Shown: in pieces, positions 39,023 to 50,555 of the stretch
Position numbering within the stretch: the first letter of the stretch is position 1
How the letters are laid out: the number at the start of each line of letters is the position of its first letter
NCBI GenBank assembly: GCA_029582165.1
Contig: CM055887.1
Location: 16,787,190 to 16,851,189, forward strand
Reading direction: 5' to 3'
DNA length: 64,000 nt
Source of the DNA: Portulaca oleracea
Taxonomy: Eukaryota; Streptophyta; Magnoliopsida; Caryophyllales; Portulacaceae
Made by a program: the position numbers and the translations under genes
Notes under the pieces: model-generated
Told to the model about the DNA's origin: nothing
The model's input: the letters and a program-made list of their open reading frames with translations, nothing else
The model's database searches: none

Positions 39023-40476
39023 TGATAAGTGGTTTTTATATAGTGTTTTTATGGCTCAATTCACATTTATTTCATGCTTCTTTTACCCGAAATTCAAGAT
39101 TTTTATATCAATTTCTGTGATTTCTTCACTTGGTTGCGAGATTGGTACATTTTACAGGAAATATAGGAAATACATCAAAAAGCATGGAAAATCAATGAAA
39201 AGGGGAGAAGAATACAAAAAGAAAAGTTGAAGAGAAGAAGAATTGAAGGAGAGGAATGGCCCAACAGGCGTGGCTTGACTCAACATTGGGTGGAATGCAG
39301 AAACGCTGCCAGCGCCCGCAAAGCGCTGCCAGTGCCTCCTCCAGGAAGTTCGAGTGCTGAAGAAATTGTAAAGCACTGCCAGCGTTTTCAGAACGCCACC
39401 AACGTCTAGGCACGGAGATCAATCGCCATGCGCCAAACGCTGCCAGCGCCAAGACAAAGAGAATGCTATTTAGGTGTCAAACACTGCCAGAGTTTTTAAA
39501 GCACTGCCAGCGTTTTGTGCCCTAATCGTGCATTATAAAAGGACTTCTTCGCCGTTCAGTTTGGGACATCATCTACTATTCAGAGTTTTATTTCCGCCGT
39601 TTAGTATAGGGTTTCCTCTGTATTTTCCTCCCTTCGGGGAGTCGTTCTAGTAGATTAGGAACAAAAGAGGAGGAGAAGGAGATCAAATCATGTGACACGA
39701 AGAGATCGAATTCGACGACTCGGATGTTCAGTTTAATTTCTATTTTTCTTATGTCTTGTTATTCAGTTTTTATTATTGTTTTCCTAGTTTTTATTATCAT
39801 GAGTACTTAGTTTATTTGTTTGGGGGATATACTCAATGTTTTTTGATTGATTTTGAATACAACTTCGGTGTTAAGCTATCCTTTTATTTGTTTGATCTTC
39901 GTATATTGTTTAGAAAATATTTGTCATAGTAAAATCTAACTAACCGCCTTTTACTTGGTATCAGATTCTTGATAACATGACGAAAGTTTGAATCTTGAAT
40001 TGGAAAGACGTAGATCGAATAGGTTTAGAAAATATTTAGAAATAATGATTCTTGCCTAGGGTCAGTTATAATAAGTTCTTTATCTTTGATTAGATTAAAT
40101 AGTTAGAAATAATATTTAGTTTAATCACTGTAACTCACTTCGAATCGAAATATTGATGTGAAAGGGCCTAGAAAGATTATAAACTCTGAATTATCCTTTT
40201 ATCAATTTATACAAAGATTGTTGATTAGTTAACTGATTGACTAGAGTAAACTTCCCTAAACTCTTTTAATTATTTGGTTGAATATTTTAATTTCATGCTT
40301 CCTTAGTTAATTATCTGAATCATTACCCACAACCCTTTGATCCACCTAGCATCTTTTGTAGTGAACTAATTTAGTGTGTAGTGAACACAAGTCCTTGAGA
40401 GAGAACGATATTTTTATTACTACACAGACCCGTGCACTTGCGGTACACAGACACCATTATTAGTTTAGGTATGTCA
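39023..40476 (+). repeat. 3' LTR of the non-autonomous element
   Basis: Starts TGATAAGTGG after ATGGGGGGATT and ends GTATGTCA. It is 53 bp longer than the 5' LTR, largely because of one extra stretch in the GC-module array near 39446-39490. Confidence 0.92.
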
Positions 40477-40998
40477 GAGAGGCAATACGGACGCCCCGTC
40501 CGCTTTAAAATATGGAAAAACGGTAAGGTTGTCATGTGAAAGTTTTTTTTTTTTTGTAATGTTTGACTGTTTCCCCTTCCCTCTAAAATGTGTTGAAATG
40601 ATTTATGAATTGTTTGATTGTTAGGGGTAATCATTATTGAGGTTTCCCGTTCAAATGTTTAAATGTTTTGTTTTTCAAGTGATGATCTGTTATATGCAAG
40701 GGATGGGCTATAGAAGTGAGGTTATCTGATCGAAGTGTTTGAAATAAAATAGTGATGTCTAGTTTTGAGATAATATCGTTAGTTTATGTTATCTTTGAGA
40801 CTTGAAGTCTTTTTCCAAATTATTAAAATTTGAGTAACGTTATCTGTGGTCGGTTTCTTTTCCTTCTTACCTTGTATTCCTTCAGAGATACGACAGTAAC
40901 GCCAAAATAAAAGATTAGCAAAGTTTATTCCGCTGTTAAAGTTAGTTCACATTTGTTTTGGACCATTAATGGTATATTTGTTTTTCTCGGGCGTTACA
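40477..40998 (+). repeat. Chromovirus 5' LTR, third piece
   Basis: Ends CGGGCGTTACA at 40998, four bases before the primer site. It aligns inverted with the start of the solo LTR at 41162 (shared CAGTAACGCC and CTTGTATTCCTTC words). Confidence 0.75.
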
Positions 40999-41001
40999 GA
41001 A

Positions 41002-41013
41002 TGGTATCAGAGC
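41002..41013 (+). promoter_or_regulatory. Chromovirus primer-binding site, tRNA-Met type
   Basis: TGGTATCAGAGC directly after the LTR end. Confidence 0.92.
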
Positions 41014-41161
41014 TCTTGGTTACGATCTATTAGCTTCTAAGCATATATTAGGTTTAGTTAGAGCTTAGATAGCTAAGTCGGAGAGTGAGTGTAGGTGGGA
41101 TGGGGTGTTAAATTGATTCTGTTTTTGCATGCGTTTTCCTTAACTTACTAAAGTTTGTTTC

Positions 41162-43340
41162 TGTAACGCCCCGGAAATTCAATTATAGAAAGTCAAAGTC
41201 AAACTAACGTTAACAGGCAAAACTTAGCGGAAGACTTCAAATTTAGTTTGGGCGTCACTGCCGTATTCCCGAAGGAACACAAGGCGAGAAAAGAAAACGC
41301 AGCTGTCTGCTAACGGAAACTACTAACAACTCAAAACAAAACTTTAAGACATCATAACGAAAACAAAATAAAAAGATTCAAGGACTTCTAGACTCGTCGT
41401 CCTCACTTCTAATTCCCGTCCCCAGCATTCAGATCTTCTCCTGAAAACCAAACATTTCAAAAATGAGGGGGAAATCTCAATAATGTCTACCCCTAACGTT
41501 TAAAACAGTTTAAGTTCATTTCAATTCATTTTGGGGAGAGGGAACAAGTCAAACCATTTCTCAAACCTTTAACCCTTAACTGTTTTCCTCAACCCATTCA
41601 ATCCATATTTTAAGTCGCGGGCGGGAGATCAAATCCAAAAAAGAACATCGCCTGCCAAAGGCATCATAATAACTATCCTATATCAGGGGTGCAACCCTGA
41701 TCTCCTGGTACATAACCCATACAGGCATCGAATCCTGATCTCGGGGTTATCACCCGCATGAATATTAGCCTCTCAAAGGCATCAAACAACAACCCGCTTT
41801 ATGTTTCCACTTTGAATTACTAATTCATTATTCACACTCATCTCGCAACTCTCAAGTCAAACCCAACCCAGATTATCAAAACTACTTATAAAAGACCATC
41901 TCAATTTCAATAACTCATAAAATCAAAGCACAAACAAATACAAACAGCTATCCAAAACAGATGGTCACATTTCCACAAAAGTCCCCTTTCGGGATGCAAT
42001 TCTCAAAACAGATTAGAAAACATTAAAACACATTTAAAGAGCATCCCAGTGGGGATTAGAGCATAGACATTACCTGATATACTTCACAGCACAGCAAAAA
42101 AGAAGAACACATTTGAGCTCGCTAACGTCTCGCACTAACTCGGCCTAGAATAAGAATGATTATCTAATCAAAACGCGTTCTAACGAAGTTAGTATTAACT
42201 ATCAACTACCTAACCCATCCCCTAGGAACACTTAGGTTCCTATCATTTATGGTTTACACTTAACTCATTCAAGGAACAAGTTCACACAAAAAAAAAAAAA
42301 TTTACTCAAACATTTTCATGAATAAAAGCAAACAGAGGACAGATTATAACGTTCACATAAAGCGGGTCACAACTCGACTTTCTCACATCCTATGGGTCTG
42401 GTTCTGGACTTTTCGGAAACCTTGGGATGTCTACTAAAACTCTTAAGTTGACGACTAAGCCCATATCAGCCTCGAAAGACTCTAAAAGTACCAAAACTTC
42501 CAACTGGTCCAGTTCCGACAGGTTCTGGTAAAACGACTATAACTCAAGCTATACAACTCAAAAGTCCGTTCCGCAAAATTCCTATGAAAGCTAATATCTA
42601 GGGGAATCTCCAGTTAAAAGGGCTCGATAAAAAGGTAACTACACTAGCCGTGGTGACTCGATCTTTAAACCCTAACGAAGTTGTCCCGATCCCGGTTCTT
42701 ATTTAATTCACAATTTCGGTTCTAACTTTCACCATTCGATCCCGGGGTCCTGATTTGGGCTTAAAACAGTAACTAAGGTCCAAGGTAATTAGTCTAATCC
42801 AACTAAGGTTCAAACGTCAAACCTCCTATCATCAAACCTAAAATGTAAAACATAAAATCAACTTTAATATTTCAACTAACCCTAAAAGCATACATGAAAT
42901 AATAATAACATTACCCTAAACATGAACTCTACAATATACTATCTCAAGATCCAAAAATTACAACATGGATGATTATAAACATGAACTTTCTTAATCAAGA
43001 TTCAAGAAAGAACTTAAAGAACATGTGAATACTTAACTAACGATTCGAGAACTAATCTAGGTAAATAAACTTTTAATTCGTACATGCAATAATAATGTCA
43101 TCTAAAACCCTAACATGATTCTCATGAAAACAAAACATCTCATATAGTCGAATATTACTAATTTCACTACCACTATTACAACCCTAATACACCAAATTAG
43201 AACATAAAATTACACATAATAATTTATACAAAAATTACAAATAAATAATACAACACAAGAACAATTAATTACAACAATAACTTAGCAAAATTTACACCCT
43301 AATTACCCAAATTACAAGATTAACCAAATCAAGATATAAC

Positions 43341-43394
<54 letters not shown>

Positions 43395-44496
43395 CCGAAA
43401 ACTAAGGAGCATGATTAATCTATATGTAAAGCCACGTATATATAATACACAGTAGCATGCAAAAGAAATTTATTAACCTAATCAGCAAGTTAATGTAAGC
43501 ATGGTCACATGAAATAGATGAACTAATGAATGGCCATATTTGAACAAGGAGAAGCAGAAGGAACACTCACTGATTCGATTACAATCACAACACCTACATT
43601 ATTCAATTTCCAAACTCAGGTTATCAAGAATATGAATATATAGTGCACGAACTCAGCCAAGAACAGAGCAAGAGCATGAATGAAACAAGGGGGTTACGTT
43701 AGGGAAGCTGGCGCTAGGGTAGAGGCGGTGGTCGGCGTCGGCGTTGGTGACGGCAGCGCGGCGGTAGTAGCGGCAATAGCTGCGTAATCGAGCAACAGCA
43801 GCAGCAGCCCGGGTTCTCTGGCCTGTGCGTGCAGATGGAGGTGGTGGCTTGTGGTCGTGGGCGGAGCTCCGGCGACGTTCCCGGCTGCTGAGAAACTCAC
43901 GGCAGAGAGAAAGGAAGAGGAACGGGAAAGAGAAAGAGGAAGGAGCATAGGAAGAAAAGAAAGGAGGGGTGTGCGTCATCTTTGGGGTGGGCGTTTAGCA
44001 CTCTTAATTCACTTCTAATCCCTAACTAATACTAATATTAACTCTAAAATCTCTTAACTGAAAGAGATCCTAATCCTAACCAACTCTACTAACAATAAGA
44101 TTACTATTTACTAGTACTACTAAATACTAACAATACGTAATATTAGTAACAATACTAACAATAATATTAATGCCACCCAGAATAATAAATATATAATAAA
44201 AGATAATAACACTTATTCACATAATATTAATAGTAATCACATAATAATTTAATAATAATAATAATAATAATAATAATGATAATCACATAATAACAATAAT
44301 AATAATATTAATACTACTAATTAATAATAATAACTACACATGATATTCCCAATATACCCTTGTTAGTCCCTCAACGATCCTACGAGCTCAAGTGTTAGCA
44401 CGAATAATCACAAACGAACATTTAACAATTAACGAAGTCAACCTAAATTATTAACGACGTCATGGTCAACGCCTTTGAAATTTGCGGGGTTTTACA
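41162..44496 (-). mobile_element. Solo LTR E (same chromovirus family), reverse orientation
   Basis: 3335 bp in the chromovirus leader. Minus strand starts TGTAAAACCCCGC at 44496 and ends GGGGCGTTACA at 41162. Perfect duplication GTTTC at 41157-41161 and 44497-44501. TATA box near 43634-43643, GC-rich leader about 43690-43880 by coordinates, donor-like ATCAG|GTAATG at 42074/42073, acceptor-like GGTTTTCAG at 41441. A (TAA)n microsatellite lies at 43341-43393. Confidence 0.9.
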
Positions 44497-44501
44497 GTTT
44501 C

Positions 44502-45771
44502 TAATATGGATGGACCCCACGTTACATCACAGCATCAACATTGAGGATGACATGTTCCATCTGATGTTTTGGATGGAACACGATGAGTCTCTTCCGGATT
44601 ACGTGGAGTGCATTCTACCAGATATCGAGCTGCACTTGGATGTGGCAGTCCAGCCCTCATGTCTTGCGCATGAGGGTTTCCTGGTCAACTTACTTCTACT
44701 TACGTTGACGAGTAATCGGGTCTGGGGGTATTGAGCCACCCAGATGCTGCCCCCGCTCCCTCCATCTGATCTAGAGTTGCCATGGGGACATATCTGTTAG
44801 TGGTGCCGGCGAGCACCAGCGGGACCTACTGTCCCGGGCCTTGTCCACATTTTTATGGAGGCCACCCCGGCTGACATTATAGATGTGGATGCGAGCGAGG
44901 CCCCACCTCCAGCTTTGAGTGATGATGATGACTTTAAGGATGAGTTGGAGAGTGAGCCAAAGGAGGACCCAGTGATAGAGCCGGAGGAGGAGCTCGAAGA
45001 GGGTCCAGAGGATGACTCAGAGGAGGATCTCAAGGAGGATCTTGAGGACGACCTCGATGGGAACTCTGACTCGGGGGATGAGTCGGATGACCAGAGTTGG
45101 GGCTCAGGACTCGAGCATGGAAACAAGAGGCACCGCGTGGCTTAGCGAGAGGCAGTAGATCGATTTGATGATATCCCCCTCCCATGATTGTATATAACTC
45201 TGAGTATTTTATGTTATGTTTACTTTTTCGTATGCTAATGTTTTATGGTGTTAGCACGAGCATATATCTAGGATGAGAAGATCTTGTATATAGGTTGTAG
45301 GATTTCCATATTATATTTTGAAAGAAAGTAAGGAAGTTGTGTTTTTCTTTGCATTATACATTGATGGAAAGTCATGTTTGAGATTTCTTTGTTTTATGTG
45401 ATTAATATTACGCTTTGAGATGGAATGACAGTATGGGAAATGTAACATTATGGAAGGGAAATGTTTATGTATTGGATTCCATCTTATGGAAAAGGGATTG
45501 GATTCATGCTGAAAGTTGAAATGTGAGTTTGAAATAACATGCGATAATAGACAATTAGATGAAAATCTTTCTGATTGTGTGATGAGAAAATAGAAAACTT
45601 TGTGAATTTGACTTCCAAATACCTCCTTCCTTGAGTAAATGTTGTATCTTGTACATTTATGGTAGAATGTGGGATTTATCTCATGGTAATGTGACCTATT
45701 GGAAATGTGTGTGGATAATTGATAGGTTATGTTTTTGTATGATAGAATAGAACTCCTACAACTCGCTCAAA
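44502..45771 (+). other. Chromovirus leader, second part
   Basis: Continues the leader after the solo LTR. Contains the acidic ORF 44855-45145. The remainder (45146-45771) is AT-rich without recognisable coding. Confidence 0.6.
44855..45145 (+). CDS. Small acidic ORF upstream of chromovirus gag
   Basis: 96 codons, open, almost entirely Asp, Glu, Ser and Pro in the middle (runs such as EEELEEGPEDDSEEDLKED), with a basic end KRHRVA. It lies between the primer site and gag, where some plant Ty3 elements carry an extra ORF. The purine-rich triplet pattern could also be a chance open frame. No known domain. Function not assigned. Confidence 0.4.
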   Translation: MEATPADIIDVDASEAPPPALSDDDDFKDELESEPKEDPVIEPEEELEEGPEDDSEEDLKEDLEDDLDGNSDSGDESDDQSWGSGLEHGNKRHRVA

Positions 45772-47199
45772 ATGACCCAAGAGAATGGAAGGAGGCCTCA
45801 AGATACTACTACCCCGCCAGCTCACTCTATGGCTGAATTGAGACAACGATATGCACCCCTATATGAGGCTGCTGCACAGTCTGTGCACGGGGCAACTTCA
45901 TCAACCCAAGGAGGGGATACTCAACCATTTGGGCCTGACTTGAGCCAGCTCATGATGATGGAGCTCATGGCTCATCAGTAAGAGCAGTTCCAATGGATGA
46001 AAGGCCAAAAGAAAGAAAGTTGATCCTCCCTCTTCCAAGAATTCAACAACCTGAACCCTCCGTCATACACAGGGTTAGCTGACCCCACAGTATTTGAGGA
46101 ATGGATAAGGGACATAGAGAAAATTTTCAATGCAATCCAGTATCCTGAGGATCAGAAGGTGAATTTTGCAACGTATCATCTCAATGGAGAAGCATATTTA
46201 TGGTGGGTGAGTGTGAAAGAACGACAAAATGAACTTGGGTTCAGCTGGAACCGGTTCAAGGACATGCTGAAAAATTGATTCTATCCTATTTTTCTTCAGA
46301 AGGCTAAAGAAAAGGAATTCTTAGAATTACAACAAGGTGGAGACATAGTGCTACAATATGGCTCTAAGTTCATGGAGTTGTCGAGGTTTACACCCATTTA
46401 CATCGCGGATGAGAAATTGAAAATGAACCGGTTTGAGGATGGATTGAACTACAACATTCAAGAGAAAATGTCGGTGTGCACCTTCAACTCCTACGAGGAC
46501 ATGCCGAAAGTGGCTGCGAATGTGGAACGAGTGCTAAATAATCGGACATCGCAGTTGGTCAAGCAGAATGACAAGAGGAGGGAACCTCCCCGCTTCAACC
46601 TTCAGCCACCACCCCCTTTTAAAAGGTTTCGGCCCAACACTTGGCAAGGGCATCAAGGACGTCCTCAGCAACACAATGTCACATGCAGGGCATGTGGAAG
46701 GCCTGGGCACTGTGCTCGCGAGTTTAGGAACCCTACTAGAGTTGTTTGCTATCGGTGTGGTAGTCCTCACCACATTATGAAGAACTCCCCTCATTCAGCT
46801 GAAGGGGGACCAAGCAACACAGGAGGTACAAACCGTGGGGCTCTATCACCCAATAACAAGCACAAGATCGAGTACCTTAGGAATCACGAAAGACCTCGCC
46901 CGAACCCAGGAGCCTGTTTTGGGAATCAGAACAACCAGGTCAGGGCACTTCTGCCACCACCACCCCGTCAGCAACAGGCACCACGAAACACTAGAGGGAG
47001 AATATATGTAATGAAGAAGGAGGAAGCAAAGAATGAGATGGACGTCATCACGAGTACTTTTCTTCTTCATTCCTACCATGTTTATGTGTTATTCGATTCT
47101 GGCGCTAGTCATTCTTTTATATCTCCTGGCATAGTGGAAAAAGCTAAGTTAACATGCTCCAAGGATAATGAATCTATATCAATAGCCTTACCTACGTGA
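45772..47199 (+). pseudogene. Chromovirus gag and protease start, with in-frame stops
   Basis: Gag reads in one frame from MTQENGRRP through NPPSYTGLADPTVFEEW, WWVSVKERQNELGFSWNRFK and LELQQGGDIVLQYGSKF, with stops near 45979, 46021 and 46276. Two zinc knuckles follow (CRACGRPGHCAREF and CYRCGSPHHIMKNS), both missing the last Cys. The protease motif LFDSGASHSFIS is intact at about 47086-47121. A stop ends the frame at 47199. Confidence 0.88.
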
Positions 47200-50100
47200 G
47201 CATTAGTTCAATGTGGAAAATTATACAAAGAATGTCCTATAATCATAGGCGGTTAGGAGTTTGACGCTGATTTGTACCAGTTTGAACTAATGGAGTTTGA
47301 TGTTATCTTGGGAATGGATTGGTTGGCCAAATACCAAGCTCAAATCGACTGTTGCAAGCAAAAGGTGACCTTAGTTGTTCCAAAAGGGAGAAAGGTGGTC
47401 CACTATAACGATCGACACCTCCGAGGAGTGAAAATCATTTCTACTCTAAAAGCTCAAAAATTGAATGGGCAGGGGTGCGAAGGATTCCTTGCAATGTCAT
47501 GGATATTGAGGCTAAGAGCGAGTCACTTGAAACTATCCCGGTGCTACAAGATTTTCCAGATGTTTTTCATGACGAAATTCCAAGGATGCCCTCACCACGA
47601 GTAGTGGATTTCTGCATCGACTTGGAGCCTAAAGCTTCTTCAATATCAAAAGCTCCCGATTGAATGGCCCCCGCTGAACTCAAAGAACTCAAGAAACAAC
47701 TAGATGAGCTGTTGGAAAAGGGATACATACGGCCAAGCACCTCTCCATGGGGCACACCAGTTCTCTTTCTGAAAAAGAAGGACGGTAGCCTGAGATTGTG
47801 TATTGATTACCGAGAATTGAACAAGATTCCGGTTAAGAACTGTTACCCGTCACCACGTATCGATGACCTTTTCGATCAATTGAAGGGAGCAACAACTTTT
47901 AGCAAGTTTAACCTGAGATCGAGATACCATCAGTTGAGGATCCGGGAAGAGGATATCTCTAAGACTGTTTTTCGAACCCGATATGGCCATTATTAGTTTG
48001 TGGTTATGCCCTTTGGTCTTACTAATGCCCCAGCTGCCTTCATGGATTTGATGAATTGGGTATTCAAGCTCTTCTTGGAAAAGTTCGTTGTAGTATTCAT
48101 TGATGATATTTTTATCTATTCGAAGACACGGGAGGACCATGCACAACACCTAAGAAGGGTGTTAGAGACTTTGTGAACCAATGAATTATATGCGAAGTTT
48201 TCCAAGTGTGAATTTTGATTAGAGAAAGTGGCTTTCCTTGGGCACATTATTTCCAAAGATGGATTAGCGGTAAACCCGCAAAAAGTGGAATCTGTTAGCA
48301 AATGGCCTATCCCGAAGAACGCCACGAAAGTGAGAAGTTTCCTAGGATTGGCTGGATTATACCGAAAGTTCGTTCAGGATTTTTCCAAGATGGCAACATC
48401 TCTCACCAACCTGACTAGGAAGTCAGTGAAGTTTATATGGCCAGACAAATGTGAGAAAGCTTTCCAAGAGTTGAAACAGAGATTCACATCAGCACCTATT
48501 CTTACCTTGCCTCAAGGAAACGAGGGCTTTGTCATCTATAGTGATGCTTCACATCGTGGGCTAGGGTGTATCCTTATGCAGAACGGGAAAGTAATCGCTT
48601 ATGCTTCAAGGCAGTTGAAGACTCATGAGAAAAAATATCCTACTCATGATTTGGAATTAGCAGTAGTGGTCTTTGCTCTCAAAATCTAGAGGCACTACCT
48701 TTATGGTGTGCATTGCGAAGTTTTTACTAACCATCAAATCCTGAAGTATCTCTTTACTCAGAAAGAGTTAAACCTTCGCCAAACTAGGTGGCTGGAGTTC
48801 CTAAAGGATTATAATGTCAATTTTCAATATCATCCAGGAAAGGCTAATGTAGTAGTAGATACTTTGAGTCGAAGAGCTTATCCCACAACGAATCACTTGG
48901 TAGTCTTGCCACAACAGCTATGTGAGGAGTTCAGGAGATTAGAACTCAATATAATGATTCAAGGAAAAGGTGTTGTGTGAAATGCTATGGACATCCAATC
49001 GACTCTTTTGGAGGAGATTAAAACTCCCAGGAGTTGGATCTGCAGCTAGTAAAGATCAGAGAAAAGGTAACATAAAGAAAAGAACCAGGTTTCGTGATAC
49101 ATGAAGATTGAACGCTGAGGTTTCACAATCATTTATGTGTACCAAATATGGAGGAATTAACGAAGAATCTTGGATGAAGGGCACAACACTCCATATTCGG
49201 TACATCCAGGTGGAAATAAGCTCTACAAGAACCTCAAGGAGACATTTTGTTGGAGTAACATGAACCAAGAAGTGGCTGAATGTGTGTCTAGATGTCTAAC
49301 CTGTCAGCGAGTCAAGGTTTAGCATCAGAGGTCAACAGGTTTGTTGCATCTGTTAAAAATCACAGAATGGAAGTGGGATTCAATCGCCATGGATTTTGTG
49401 ATTGGTCTTCCTAGAACCAAGAGAAAGAGTAACGCCATTTGGGTGATTGTGGATCGGTTAACCAAGTCTGCACACTTCCTTGCCATGGCTATCACCTGGA
49501 CATCTAACCAGTTAGCCCATCCCTACGTGAGTGAGATAGTGCGACTGCACGGAGTCCCTAGTTCGATAGTTTCAGATAGGAATACAAGATTTCAGTCAAG
49601 ATTTTGGAAGAAGTTGCAAGAAGCTTTTGGTACCAAGCTTAACTTTAGCACTGCTTTTCACCCAACCACAGATGGACAAACAGAAAGGACGATTCAAACT
49701 TTGCAAGATATGTTAAGAGCATGTGCTTTAGATTTTAAAGATTCATGGAATGACGAACTAACTTTGGTTGAGTTCTCCTATAACAATAACTTCCATGCTA
49801 GCATTAGGATGTCGCCATTTGAAGCATTATATGGGAGAAGATGTAGAGCAAGATATCGATGAGGCTCTAACTATTGGCCCGGATTTAATCCAACTCACAA
49901 CGCAAAAGGTGAGGGTCATACAAGATAGGATGAGGGTGGCACAAAGTCAGCAGAAGAGTTACGCTGATCGAAGGCGAAGACCTTTGGAGTTTGAAAGTAG
50001 GTGATTATGTGGTTCTGCGTGTATCGCCTACAAAAGGAGTCATGAGGTTTGGTCAAACGGGAAAATTGACCTAAGATACATCGGGCTAGACCATATATCA

Positions 50101-50408
50101 GAACGCATAGGAGAAGTGGCTTATAAATTGGAATTACCAGGAGATCTGCCTCGAGTACACAATGTATTTCATGTCTCTCAATTTAGAAAATATGTTGCAG
50201 TGTGATCGAGCCGGAACCGTTGCAGTTGAGAGAAGATCTAACTTATGAGGAGCAACCAATCGAGATCTTGGATCGTAGAGAGAAATAATTGCGCAGGAAG
50301 ATTGTTCCACTAGTCAAGGTGCTGTGGGAAAATCATACCAAGACTAAGGCCACCTGGGAAACTGAAGAAGAGATGCGGGAGAAATATCCTCACTTGTTCA
50401 ACAATTAG
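47200..50408 (+). pseudogene. Chromovirus pol: protease end, RT, RNase H, integrase, chromodomain
   Basis: Protease C-terminal part VILGMDWLAKY near 47300. RT about 47670-48330 with [11 protein letters not shown] and the active site FIDDI intact, but motif A reads FNLRSRYHQ where the family has IDLRSGYHQ (Asn codon 47910-47912). RNase H about 48480-48880 ([10 protein letters not shown]). Integrase about 49200-49860 with CLTCQR, AMDFVIGLP, VSDRNTRF and GQTERTIQTLQDM, keeping Asp-Asp-Glu. A chromodomain-like end at about 50240-50405 (EEQPIEILDRRE, ATWETEEEMREKYP). Stops and shifts occur near 47660, 47994, 48174, 48687, 49320 and 49861, so it is dead. Confidence 0.9.
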
Positions 50409-50410
50409 GA

Positions 50411-50555
50411 GAGTTTAAGTTTCATGGATGAAACTTCTTTAAGTGGGGAATGATGTAAAGCCTCGGGTTTTGAGTAGGATGTCGTTATAAAATCAAGTGT
50501 TGTGATTAGCTTTAGGTTAAAGTTTCAAGGACGAAACTTACTTTAAGTGGGGAAG
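50411..50555 (+). repeat. Chromovirus 3' end: duplicated polypurine tract and truncated 3' LTR
   Basis: GATGAAACTTCTTTAAGTGGGGAA (split here as GATGAAACTTC and TTTAAGTGGGGAA) at 50427-50450 is followed by LTR start TGTAAAGCCTCGGG at 50454. About 105 bp on, a near copy of the same tract (GACGAAACTTACTTTAAGTG, 50530-50549) abuts the next element's LTR. Confidence 0.6.

Larger units (their letters stand above)
33464..40476 (+). mobile_element. Non-autonomous Athila-like LTR element (LARD type)
   Basis: 7013 bp. LTRs of 1401 and 1454 bp begin TGATAAGT and end TCTATCA or TATGTCA. The internal 4.16 kb has a tRNA-Asp-like primer site and a polypurine tract ATGGGGGGA but no protease, RT, RNase H or integrase. 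One broken acidic ORF set is present (35003-36012). Flanks GAGGA and GAGAG form only an imperfect duplication. Its 3' non-coding part matches the Athila-like elements at both window ends, so it may have been mobilised by them. Confidence 0.88.
27238..50520 (+). mobile_element. Chromovirus-type Ty3/gypsy retrotransposon, heavily nested
   Basis: 5' LTR (27238-40998, split by two insertions), tRNA-Met primer site, leader split by a reverse solo LTR, degenerate gag, protease, RT, RNase H, integrase and chromodomain, polypurine tract AAGTGGGGAA and a truncated 3' LTR from 50454. The combination of the tRNA-Met site, integrase type and C-terminal chromodomain fits the Tekay/Del group of chromoviruses. 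I infer the group from layout, not from a tree. Confidence 0.8.

Noticed and set aside
33464..40476. Perfect target duplication for the non-autonomous element
   Set aside because: Flanks GAGGA and GAGAG differ at two of five positions. Reported only as imperfect.
43341..43393. CRISPR-like or satellite array
   Set aside because: Simple (TAA)n microsatellite with no spacers.
43653..43979. 108-codon minus-strand ORF rich in Ser, Arg and Ala
   Set aside because: Same GC-rich LTR leader in the reverse solo LTR. No conserved protein across the four LTR copies.
44797..45126. Serine-rich minus-strand ORF
   Set aside because: Antisense of the acidic GAG/GAT-rich ORF. Ser codons arise from the complementary pattern.
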